NCBI RefSeq assembly: GCF_000382205.1
Contig: NZ_KB907789.1
Coordinates: 124,001 to 188,000 of the forward strand
Reading direction: 5' to 3'
Length of the DNA stretch: 64,000 bases
Source: Dyadobacter beijingensis DSM 21582
GTDB lineage: Bacteria; Bacteroidota; Bacteroidia; Cytophagales; Spirosomataceae
Each line of letters begins with the position of its first letter. The stretch's first letter is position 1. The translations under genes were made by a program, and so were the position numbers. The notes below the pieces were generated by a model, which was not told the DNA's origin, ran no database searches, and saw only the letters and a list, made by a program, of their open reading frames with translations. Of this stretch, positions 34,701 to 42,616 are shown in pieces.

Positions 34701-34878
34701 GGTGAAAAAAGTAGGGGTAAAAGGGATTCGCGTCTCGGTATCGGGCCAAAACCTCTATACCTGGACAAAAGTACTCTACCGTGATCCCGAAAACTTCCAG
34801 CGCCGCGCGCCGCAGGGACCCTACAACGTGTACCCGACCTCCCGGCTTGTCAACCTGGGCCTCAACATCGAGTTCTGA
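31741..34878 (+). CDS. SusC/RagA-family TonB-linked outer-membrane transporter (first pair)
   Basis: A 1045-residue TonB-dependent transporter. After the signal peptide (to about residue 30) comes a carboxypeptidase-regulatory-like domain (35-110, GATIAEKGTTNGTSTDG), then the TonB plug (115-230) with the SusC signature GNGVILVTTKVGKEG, then a beta-barrel ending LVNLGLNIEF. It imports oligosaccharides across the outer membrane with its SusD lid, whose gene starts 12 bp downstream. It lies 38 bp after the isomerase gene. The ligand is unknown. Confidence 0.95.
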   Translation: MKHFLCKKLPPCARWAVLCLLFLPCRQLFAQSGGRVTVTGQVLSGTDNTPLIGATIAEKGTTNGTSTDGNGMYKITISATSDLVISFIGYMAEEVKPGSRSVIDVTLKADMQQLQDVVVVGYGTQKKSTLTGSVASVKSDEILKAPTANATNSLTGRMPGVFVVQRSGKPGDNQADIFIRGRATTGDSAPLIIVDGAERQSFGDIDPNEIETVSVLKDASATALFGIKGGNGVILVTTKVGKEGKPRISYSGNVALQTYTSLPKTLNAFTAASLLNEANANVGKAPAFTDVELQKFQDHSDPYKYPDFNWFDYITRKFYPQTQHNVNVSGGTSVARYFVSAGYLFEDGFLKKFDNPYGYSTSPNYSRYNFRSNLDLTLSKDLTVSVKLGGRLEERYAPAGDPFYANAEIEYLLSRVNGIPAYAYQPFLPDGRFMENPNAGVNLTNPLGWISRRGYYIQQNNSIESTLALNYDLHKLVKGLSFRTQYAYDAYFIATRRQQGTFTSYYINKQTDQIVKGNSSFSDADTPLGAVVATYDGTIAYNLQSSLNYNNTFGNHTVTGLALFQRQARRVIGAQPAYASQGLVARVTYSFMDKYFAEFNGAYNGSENFASGKRYGFFPAVSAGWTVSKEDFMKNVTWLSYLKIRGSAGKIGFDKIGGNRFLYLDEYTRNSTVYGGGANLGLAVKPNTAAQFGLPTAINTYPVITHSRIGNPNITWETSTKRNIGFESSFFNDMFSLNFDIFNETRKNILLNRQSGLTTYGEAYPSLNYGEVHNHGYEIELRHLRRVGNIGYGITAQASFARNKVINLDEPAGKPAYQKSAGYQIGQYRGYVTDGFYQSQDDINSYLPNLLGKPIPGDLKYRDINGDGVISTDDITPIGYSNVPEYTYSVEPTFSFKGLSFSVMLQGVAHVSSDIQFDQRNLSSNQMYENMLGRWTPATAQTATWPALQPAVGGNFMSYATNDFLLTNARFLKIRNAQLAYQLPSAMVKKVGVKGIRVSVSGQNLYTWTKVLYRDPENFQRRAPQGPYNVYPTSRLVNLGLNIEF

Positions 34879-34890
34879 ACCATCTTTTTT

Positions 34891-36546
34891 ATGATGATGA
34901 AAAAACATTTCCTTTCCCTGCTTGTCGCCGCGCTGGCCGTGCTGTCGGGCTGTGACGACAAGTTCCTGAACGTGGCCCCCGATGTGGCGCTGGACGAGGC
35001 GAAAGTCTTCGCCGACCCGGTGATGGCGGCCCAGTACGCCGACAACGCGTACAGCTTCCTGCCCGACGATTACCTTCGTTTCAATGAAGGCAACGGCGTG
35101 GCGCAGGCATCCGACGAAGCGGTGGGCATTGATGTGACCAACCCGATGCTCTACAGCCTTTCCAAGGGCCTCTACCACGACCACACGGCGTTCACCTCCC
35201 TGGCGATCAACGACATCGGCGGCCAATACGACCGCCTGTACGCCGGCATCCGCATTGTCAATAAAATGCTTTCCAAGATCGACGAGGTGAAATGGACGGC
35301 CGACCAGAACCCGCAGCGCATCAAGGGCGAAATGTACTACCTGCGCGCATTCATGTATTTCGAACTCATCAAACGCTTCGGCGGCGTGGTGCTCATCGAC
35401 AAGGCTTATGCGGCCACCGAGGATATCGACCTGCCCCGGAACAGCTACGACGAATGCGTAAAATTCATCCAGGCAGACATTGCCCAGGCTGTTTCGCTGC
35501 TGCCCACCGAGCATGACGAGGCGAATTACGGTCGGCCGACGATCGGTGCAGCGCGGGCACTCAAAAGCCGCCTGCTGCTGTACGCGGCCAGCCCATTGCA
35601 CAATGCTTCGGGCGACCCGGCCAAATGGCAGGCAGCGGCGGATGCGGCCAAGGAGGTGATGGATATGAACAAATACAAGCTGCACCCGCGCTACGAGGAG
35701 CTGCTTTCGCCAGCCGGCAATGGTACGACCGACGAGTACATTCTCATCAAAATCAAAAGACCGCGGACCTGGGACTGGGCCATCCTGTCGGTAGTGTCGC
35801 CGGGCTCGGGCGGGCGTATCGGCACTTACAATCCTACCCAAAACCATGTGGATCTGTATGAAATGAAAAATGGCTTGCCTATTACCGATCCGACCTCCGG
35901 CTACGATCCGAAGAACCCCTATGCCAACCGTGATCCGCGTTTTTATGCCAACATCCTCTACAACGACGCGCCCTGGCAGGAGCGGAAAATGCAAATGTGG
36001 GATGGCGGCGCGGATTACAGTTCCAGCAGTTCGTCGTACACCGCTACCCGGTATTATTCCAGAAAATTGTGGCCCGAAGTATACAAAACACCCGGCACGC
36101 AAACCGCTTTTGTAAACTTCATTTTCTTCCGCTACGGCGAGATCTTGCTCAACTATGCGGAGGCGAAAAACGAAGCCTCCGGCCCGGATGCGAGCGTGTA
36201 CGGCGCCATTAACCAGCTCCGAAAGCGTGCAGGCATGCCCGATCTCCCCACCGGCCTCACCAAAGACCAGATGCGCGCCCGGATCTACAACGAACGCGCC
36301 GTGGAGCTGGCTTTCGAGGATAACCGCTGGTATGACATCATGCGATGGAAAAAAGGGAAAGAACTCGTGGCGCAGAAGATGTACGGGATGAATGTGGTGA
36401 AGAATGCCGACGGCACATTTACCTATTCCAAAGTGGAGCTGGCGGCGTCGTTCCAGCGGGTGTATGAAGACCATATGCACCTCTACCCCATCCCGCGCAG
36501 CGAAGTGCAGAAGAGCAAAAAGCTGGAACAGAACCCCGGCTGGTAA
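34891..36546 (+). CDS. SusD/RagB-family surface glycan-binding lipoprotein (first pair)
   Basis: A 551-residue lipoprotein. The signal is MMMKKHFLSLLVAALAVLSG followed by the lipobox Cys (LSGCDD). The TPR-rich SusD fold shows the usual landmarks: RIKGEMYYLRAFMYFELIKR, RALKSRLLLYAASPLH and the C-terminal LNYAEAKNEASGPDASVYGA, then YPIPRSEVQ and QNPGW at the end. It caps the barrel of the preceding SusC protein and binds the incoming glycan at the cell surface. Confidence 0.95.
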   Translation: MMMKKHFLSLLVAALAVLSGCDDKFLNVAPDVALDEAKVFADPVMAAQYADNAYSFLPDDYLRFNEGNGVAQASDEAVGIDVTNPMLYSLSKGLYHDHTAFTSLAINDIGGQYDRLYAGIRIVNKMLSKIDEVKWTADQNPQRIKGEMYYLRAFMYFELIKRFGGVVLIDKAYAATEDIDLPRNSYDECVKFIQADIAQAVSLLPTEHDEANYGRPTIGAARALKSRLLLYAASPLHNASGDPAKWQAAADAAKEVMDMNKYKLHPRYEELLSPAGNGTTDEYILIKIKRPRTWDWAILSVVSPGSGGRIGTYNPTQNHVDLYEMKNGLPITDPTSGYDPKNPYANRDPRFYANILYNDAPWQERKMQMWDGGADYSSSSSSYTATRYYSRKLWPEVYKTPGTQTAFVNFIFFRYGEILLNYAEAKNEASGPDASVYGAINQLRKRAGMPDLPTGLTKDQMRARIYNERAVELAFEDNRWYDIMRWKKGKELVAQKMYGMNVVKNADGTFTYSKVELAASFQRVYEDHMHLYPIPRSEVQKSKKLEQNPGW

Positions 36547-36569
36547 CCCACCTCAACCTTAGGCTAACT

Positions 36570-39395
36570 ATGAAAATAAATAAGACGATCCGCGGGCTGA
36601 TGGTGACGCTCGCGGTGCTTTCGGGCCGGGCAATGGCCCAGGATACCGTGCCGGCAGCCGGCACGGCGACCGATACGGTCCAGGTGACCGTGGCGGACAC
36701 GGACGACAAGGTATTCATTCCGTTCGGGGTGCGTAAAAACCGGGAAATCAACGGATCGGTATCGACGCTGAAAGCCAATGTATTGCCGCAGATTCCCGCC
36801 AGCTCGCTGACCAACCTTTTCGCAGGGCAATTACCCGGACTGAATGTGTGGCAAACCGGTACCCAGCCCGGTCGCGACGAGACCACCATCGTGATCCGCA
36901 ACCGCACGTCCTTCGCAGGCGCAAACGTACCCCTGGTACTCGTGGACGGGGTCGCGCGGGATTTTTCAGACATGGACCTGAGCGAGATCGAGTCCATTAC
37001 CGCATTGAAAGACGCGGCTTCGCTGGCCTGGTATGGCAACCGCGCCGCTAATGGTGTGCTGCTCATTACCACCCGCCGAGGCATTGCGGACAAAACGCGG
37101 TTTTCCTACGATATGCAAATGGGCGCACAGCAACCGACCAGGCTCATGAAGCCGCTGGATTCCTACAACTTCGCCAACCTGTACAACCAGGCCCTGAAAA
37201 ACGACGGGTTTGGGCCGCTCTACACCCAGGAACAGCTCGATGGCTACCGCAATGGTACCGACGCGTACAAATACCCCAATAACAATTTCGTGAACGAGTT
37301 CCTGAAATCCAGCGCATTCGTGCAGCGGCACGTGCTCACGGCTTCGGGCGGTTCCAAAGCCGTGCGGTATTTCACCAACCTCAGCTTTTTCGACCAGCGC
37401 GGCCTGTACGACCATGCCGACGCGCCAATGTTCAATTCCAACGTGGGCTATCGCCGTTACAACCTCCGTACCAACCTGGATATTCAGGTAACGCCATTGC
37501 TGAGCGTGCAGCTCGATATGGGCGGGCGGATCGAGGACCGGCGCGAACCGGGCGGTACCAGCGCAACCTTTCTCAGCACCATTTTCAACACACCGGCCAA
37601 TGCATTCCCGTTGCTCAACGAGAACGGCTCCTACGGCGGCAGCAACCTCTTCCGCGCCAACCCGCTCGCGCAATTGCGTGCGCAGGGCAACCGCAGCGAG
37701 GTGACCCGCGTGCTGCTCGGCACATTGAATGCGACCCATCAACTGGATTTCTGGCTGCCGGGCCTGAGCGCGAATGTGTTTTATACGTTCGACATTTCGG
37801 GCCGGTACCTGAGCGGCCGCAGCCAGGAATACGAGGTCTACGAAAGAGGCGCCAGCGGGACGCTCACCCGCTTCGGCACGTCTACGCCCCTGGGCTACCT
37901 GGCCGCCACCTTCGCCGACAATGTCCGCACCAACGAACTCTGGACGGGCTTCGACTATGATCGCACATTCGGCCGGCACGACCTCAAAGCGACGGTGCGC
38001 TACCAGCAGGCCGTGACCTTCAACCCTACCCGCCTGCAAGACAAGCGCCAGGGTTTTTCGGGCCGCATTTCGTATGGTTTCAACAACCGCTATTATGCCG
38101 ACGTCGTGGCCAGCTATACCGGGGCCGACAACTATATGCCAGGCAAGCAGTTCGGCTTCTTTCCGGCGGTGGCAGCGGGCTGGGTGATTTCGGAAGAATC
38201 GTTTTTGAAAAACGCCAAATCCATTAATTACCTCAAACTGCGGGCTTCTTACGGGAAGGCGGGCAACAATGCGACGGGCGAGGCGGGCAAGTTTCCGTAT
38301 GCCTATCTGTTCAGTCCGGCCAATGGCAGCTATGCATTCGGGACGAGCTTCGCGGCCCAGGCGGGGGCTTCGGAAAATATATTGCCTAACCCGGACATTA
38401 CCTGGGAATCGGCTTACAAGACGGATATCGGGCTGGATGCCACGCTGTTTAAAAACACCGTCACTTTGTATGCCAATTATTTCAATGAGTTAAGAAAAAA
38501 CATCCTGACCGCGCCCATTAACCCGTCGATCCTCGGGCTGACGACCTACCGCATTAACGACGGCGAAACCCGTTTGAGGGGTTTTGAAGGCTCCATTGAT
38601 TTCACCAGAACATTCGGCGAGGTAACCTTATCATTGGGGGGCAACTACACTTTTGCCAAAAACAAGATCCTGCGCATCAACGAATCGGCGGGCTTGCTTG
38701 ACTACCAGAAACAGGCGGGCCACAACATTGCCGGTGTGACCGATTACGGCAAGCTGATGCTCATTTCGGACGGCATTTTCCAGTCGCAGGCAGAGATCGA
38801 TCAAAGCCCCGTACAGCGCTTCGCAGGAAAGCTCCAACCCGGCGACATCAAGTACAGGGATGTGAACGGCGACAAGGTAATCGACAACTACGACCGCGTG
38901 ATGACCGATTTCAATGACACGCCCAATGCCTATTACGGCTTCCACATCGGCGCACGCTACCGCGCATTCGATTTCAATGTAATTGGCCAGGGCGTTACCG
39001 GCCGTACGATCCAGGTCCGTTCGCTCGTCATGGCGGGGTCAAACAATACGGGGTATATCAACCAGTTCAGCCCTCAGGCACGGACGCAGGACAATCCCGC
39101 AGCACCCTACCCGAGGCTCGGCATTTCCGACCGGGGCAATAATACGGCCGATTCGGATTTCTGGCTGCGGTCGGGCGATTACCTACGGGTCAAATCCGTG
39201 GAGCTGGGATATACCATTCCCCAGGGCATTACAGACAAGCTGCGGATCAGGAGTCTGCGGGTGTATGCCAATGGGTTTAACCTGTTTAATTTCAATAAAA
39301 CCCACATGGATATCGACCCTGAAATGCCTTTCGCGGGCTATAACGCCTATCCCTACCTGCGGACGATCACGGCGGGCATTAACCTCAAATTCTGA
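36570..39395 (+). CDS. SusC/RagA-family TonB-linked transporter lacking the N-terminal regulatory domain (second pair)
   Basis: A 941-residue transporter, about 100 residues shorter than its upstream paralogue. It has a signal peptide (to about residue 24), then a short linker (TVPAAGTATDTVQVTV) and goes directly into the plug domain; the carboxypeptidase-like domain and a clear TonB box are missing. The plug has the SusC signature in the form AANGVLLITTRRG, and the barrel ends ITAGINLKF. It begins 23 bp after the first SusD gene and is followed by its own SusD gene, so two importers are made from one transcript. Confidence 0.93.
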   Translation: MKINKTIRGLMVTLAVLSGRAMAQDTVPAAGTATDTVQVTVADTDDKVFIPFGVRKNREINGSVSTLKANVLPQIPASSLTNLFAGQLPGLNVWQTGTQPGRDETTIVIRNRTSFAGANVPLVLVDGVARDFSDMDLSEIESITALKDAASLAWYGNRAANGVLLITTRRGIADKTRFSYDMQMGAQQPTRLMKPLDSYNFANLYNQALKNDGFGPLYTQEQLDGYRNGTDAYKYPNNNFVNEFLKSSAFVQRHVLTASGGSKAVRYFTNLSFFDQRGLYDHADAPMFNSNVGYRRYNLRTNLDIQVTPLLSVQLDMGGRIEDRREPGGTSATFLSTIFNTPANAFPLLNENGSYGGSNLFRANPLAQLRAQGNRSEVTRVLLGTLNATHQLDFWLPGLSANVFYTFDISGRYLSGRSQEYEVYERGASGTLTRFGTSTPLGYLAATFADNVRTNELWTGFDYDRTFGRHDLKATVRYQQAVTFNPTRLQDKRQGFSGRISYGFNNRYYADVVASYTGADNYMPGKQFGFFPAVAAGWVISEESFLKNAKSINYLKLRASYGKAGNNATGEAGKFPYAYLFSPANGSYAFGTSFAAQAGASENILPNPDITWESAYKTDIGLDATLFKNTVTLYANYFNELRKNILTAPINPSILGLTTYRINDGETRLRGFEGSIDFTRTFGEVTLSLGGNYTFAKNKILRINESAGLLDYQKQAGHNIAGVTDYGKLMLISDGIFQSQAEIDQSPVQRFAGKLQPGDIKYRDVNGDKVIDNYDRVMTDFNDTPNAYYGFHIGARYRAFDFNVIGQGVTGRTIQVRSLVMAGSNNTGYINQFSPQARTQDNPAAPYPRLGISDRGNNTADSDFWLRSGDYLRVKSVELGYTIPQGITDKLRIRSLRVYANGFNLFNFNKTHMDIDPEMPFAGYNAYPYLRTITAGINLKF

Positions 39396-39416
39396 CCATT
39401 CATCCTGATGATAACC

Positions 39417-41039
39417 ATGAAAAGGTACCAAGCCATTATCCCATTGATCCTCGCCCTGCTCGTGAGCGCATGCAAGGAATCACGGTTCCTGGAATTTCCC
39501 TACTACGACGGCCCGGTGACCGAAGACCAGTTCTGGAACCTCAATGCATCGGCCCGTGGACAGCTCAACCGCGGCTACAATTTCCTGCAAGAGGGCTACA
39601 ACCGGTACAGCGGCGCCATGCTCGCGGCCGGTTCCGACGAGGCCGTGAACTCAAACCTCAATTCGGACATCAACATTTTCAACAACGGCACGTGGAGCTC
39701 ACTGCGGACGCTGGACGACAGCTATGCCACGAATTACAATGGCCTCCGGCAGGTGAACCTGTTCCTCGAAAACGCCCACCGCGCCAACATTATCCCGCTC
39801 ACCGACATTCCCCGGCTCCGCGCCGAGGCGTTTTTCCTCCGCGCATTCTTCCATTTCGAACTCTGGAAACGCTACGGCGGCATCATCATCGCCGACCATG
39901 TTTTTAACCAGAACGACAACCTCGACCTGCCCCGCAACACGCCGGAAGAAACCCTGGCCCAGATCCTGAAAGACTGCGACTCGGCTGCCGTGAAGCTACC
40001 GCTCTCGCCCGCGCAATACGGCGCTGGCGACAAAGGCCGCGCTACCAAAGCCGCGGCGCTGGCGTTGAAATCCAGGGCATTGCTCTATGCCGCCAGCCCG
40101 CTCAGTAATGCCAGCGGCGACATCGCATTATGGCAAAAAGCAGCAGCCGCGTCGAAAGAGCTGATAGATACAAAAGCGCACAGCCTACTGCCGAAGTATA
40201 CCGACATTTTCAATTTCTCGACGGCCGCCTACAACGCAGAAGTGATTTTCGCCACTGCCGCTAACCTGCGCAACGACATTGAAACCAACAATGCGCCGAT
40301 CAGCTACAACGGCGCATTAGGCCTCACCAATCCCACGCAGGAGCTGGTGGATGCCTACGAAATGAAAAACGGCCTGCCCGTTACCGATCCGCAGTCGGGC
40401 TACAATGCGGCTGACCCTTACAAGGACCGTGACCCGCGCCTGGGCTGGTCGGTGATTTACAATGGCTCCACTTTCAAAGGCACGCAGGTGAATACGATGG
40501 CGGGCGGCAAGGACGGCCTGGGCGTGAGCGTGAATGCGACCAAGACCGGCTATTACATGCGCAAATTCCTCAGCGAGGCCGCGAGCTGGAACCAGACCAC
40601 CAATGCGACCGTGCGCCGGCCCTGGGTGATATTCAGGTACGCCGAAATCCTGCTCAACTACGCCGAAGCCCAGAACGAAGCCGCCGGACCCGACGCAACC
40701 GTGTACGACGCGGTAAACCAAATACGCCAGCGCGCAGGCATGCCCGTGCTCCCGCAAGGGCTGTCCAAAGACCAGATGCGTAGCCGCATCCGCAACGAGC
40801 GGCGCGTGGAGCTGGCTTTCGAGGAACACCGGTTTTTTGATGTAAGGAGATGGAAAACGGGGGAAAAAGACTTCGCTGCGCCGGTATCGGGGATGCGGAT
40901 ATCCACTAGTGGCACCGGCGCGGTCTACGAGCGCTTCATAGTAGCCCAGCGGGTGTTCAGCGACCGGATGTACCGCTACCCGATACCGCAAGGCGAGATC
41001 AATAATACGACGAAGCTGGTACAGAACCCGGGATATTGA
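39417..41039 (+). CDS. SusD/RagB-family lipoprotein (second pair)
   Basis: A 540-residue lipoprotein from the ATG at 39417 (MKRYQAIIPLILALLVSACK), with the lipobox Cys at residue 19. SusD landmarks: LRAEAFFLRAFFHFELWKRY, ALALKSRALLYAASPLSNAS, EILLNYAEAQNEAAGPDATV, and the C-terminal YPIPQGEINN with QNPGY. The start at 39408 adds three residues and is less likely. It serves the second SusC transporter. Overall pattern matches that of the first SusD closely, suggesting duplication of the pair. Confidence 0.94.
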   Translation: MKRYQAIIPLILALLVSACKESRFLEFPYYDGPVTEDQFWNLNASARGQLNRGYNFLQEGYNRYSGAMLAAGSDEAVNSNLNSDINIFNNGTWSSLRTLDDSYATNYNGLRQVNLFLENAHRANIIPLTDIPRLRAEAFFLRAFFHFELWKRYGGIIIADHVFNQNDNLDLPRNTPEETLAQILKDCDSAAVKLPLSPAQYGAGDKGRATKAAALALKSRALLYAASPLSNASGDIALWQKAAAASKELIDTKAHSLLPKYTDIFNFSTAAYNAEVIFATAANLRNDIETNNAPISYNGALGLTNPTQELVDAYEMKNGLPVTDPQSGYNAADPYKDRDPRLGWSVIYNGSTFKGTQVNTMAGGKDGLGVSVNATKTGYYMRKFLSEAASWNQTTNATVRRPWVIFRYAEILLNYAEAQNEAAGPDATVYDAVNQIRQRAGMPVLPQGLSKDQMRSRIRNERRVELAFEEHRFFDVRRWKTGEKDFAAPVSGMRISTSGTGAVYERFIVAQRVFSDRMYRYPIPQGEINNTTKLVQNPGY

Positions 41040-41094
41040 GCCGCGGAAATGCTTTTGAACACGTCGCGTCTGAACAATGGTAAACAATGCATTT

Positions 41095-42597
41095 ATGAAC
41101 AAGCCGGTAAGAGGCGTATTACTTTGGATATGGGGCATACTGGGCGCGGTGGTGTATAGCAGCTTCACCGCGCCGCCATTACCCGAAGCGAGGCTGGAAG
41201 TGTACAACGATTCAGTTCAAATTCCTGATTTCAAAGGCGTGAATGCGGTGTACCACGGGTTTTCATTCATGGAAGACCCCGGTGTAAAACCGATGACCGA
41301 GGCCGACCGCAAAGCCGAATTTGCCCGGGTGAAGGCGATGGACCTGAAAATAGCCCGCACCTGGTACCGCCCCGACTGGGCCTGCGGCGACAATTTGTAC
41401 AACGATTTCAACTGGCAAACCCCGCGTATGCAGGCATTCTACGCCTGGCTCGACCAAATGAAGGCCCTGCATGTGGATGTGGCGTTGCAAGCGGGCTGGT
41501 GGTTTACCCGCGACACTTACCATAACACCCGCATCCCCGCCGACCAGGCCCAACCCGACCCGGAAAAGGACCCAGCGCGGTTTGCGGAATGGGTGAATGC
41601 ATCGCTGCATCAGCTCATTATAGTAAAAGGGTATACCCATATCAAATACCTCGTCCTGTTCACAGAGCCGCTCAACTACCGCTCGGGCAACCAGCCGGAG
41701 GGTATGAGTTCGCCGGAATATTATGATGTCGTCGGCACGGCCATTCACCGCCGTTTACAGCAATCGGGACTGCGGAAGGCCGTGCAGCTGGTGGGCCCCA
41801 ACAGCGGGAGCACCGATACCGCGGCATTTGTAGGTTGGAGCGCGGGCAAAATGAACGACATCATCGACATTTACAGCTGGCACAGCTACAATGGCAGGCA
41901 GTCGGGCACCAACCCGCCGCTGGAATACGAGGGCTGGAAGCAGATTGCATTGGCCGGGAAGGTTAAAATTGCCCATACCGGCAAACCTTTCTGGATCGAC
42001 GAATATGGCGCAAGCAAGCCTACGGAGGAAGTGCGTTTCCGGCCCGATTACGGCAATTACCTCGCGCAATGCGTAGCCGCATTCACCCACGCAGGCGCGC
42101 AAAGTTCGCTGCTCTGGATTCTTTTTGACCAGAAATATCCTGCTTCCAAAGTCACGAATAAGGACAGTTTTTACAACGGCGTCCACCGCTGGGGCCTCGT
42201 GCGGTCGCCGCAGGACGACCTTCCCGACGCCGGCACGCCCTACCCGGCCTGGTATGCATTCAGCATGATGAGCCGTTACCTGGGCGGGCGGGATACTACG
42301 CCGGCATTCAAAACCCGGTCGGCGGATAGCCTTTATGTGGTCGCGACGAGTCCTTCCGGTAAGGGCACTTCCGTGATGGTCGTCAATGCGTCGCATGCCG
42401 CGCGGAAGTTTACCGTGGGTTTTTCGAAACCCGTACGCACCCGTATGGGCCGGTGCCTGTACGATCCCGCGCAGATACCCGGAGCAGGCGCGCCAGCCAT
42501 TTTGCCTTTTGATAAACAATTTAAATCTGTAACAAACAGCATAACGGACGAGCTGCCACCGAGAGGCGTAGCCATTTATACTACCCTCAAACAGTAG
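41095..42597 (+). CDS. Secreted clan A-like glycoside hydrolase (family not assigned)
   Basis: A 500-residue protein from the ATG at 41095 (MNKPVRGVLLWIWGILGAVV), with a signal peptide or anchor at residues 5-25. A TIM barrel follows (GVNAVYHGFSFMEDPG, LKIARTWYRPDWACGDN). The candidate acid/base Glu is in KYLVLFTEPLNYRSG and the candidate nucleophile Glu in KPFWIDEYGASKP, the spacing expected for GH5/GH30/GH39-like enzymes. A small C-terminal beta domain ends PPRGVAIYTTLKQ. It lies 55 bp after the second SusD gene. It probably attacks the polysaccharide imported by the SusCD pairs; specificity is open. Confidence 0.75.
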   Translation: MNKPVRGVLLWIWGILGAVVYSSFTAPPLPEARLEVYNDSVQIPDFKGVNAVYHGFSFMEDPGVKPMTEADRKAEFARVKAMDLKIARTWYRPDWACGDNLYNDFNWQTPRMQAFYAWLDQMKALHVDVALQAGWWFTRDTYHNTRIPADQAQPDPEKDPARFAEWVNASLHQLIIVKGYTHIKYLVLFTEPLNYRSGNQPEGMSSPEYYDVVGTAIHRRLQQSGLRKAVQLVGPNSGSTDTAAFVGWSAGKMNDIIDIYSWHSYNGRQSGTNPPLEYEGWKQIALAGKVKIAHTGKPFWIDEYGASKPTEEVRFRPDYGNYLAQCVAAFTHAGAQSSLLWILFDQKYPASKVTNKDSFYNGVHRWGLVRSPQDDLPDAGTPYPAWYAFSMMSRYLGGRDTTPAFKTRSADSLYVVATSPSGKGTSVMVVNASHAARKFTVGFSKPVRTRMGRCLYDPAQIPGAGAPAILPFDKQFKSVTNSITDELPPRGVAIYTTLKQ

Positions 42598-42616
42598 CCG
42601 ACCTGACCTTTTTACC

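Noticed and set aside
33784-36480. An 898-codon minus-strand frame opposite the SusC and SusD genes
   Set aside because: It runs antisense across two clearly recognisable genes and the gap between them; its length reflects high GC content and codon bias, not coding.
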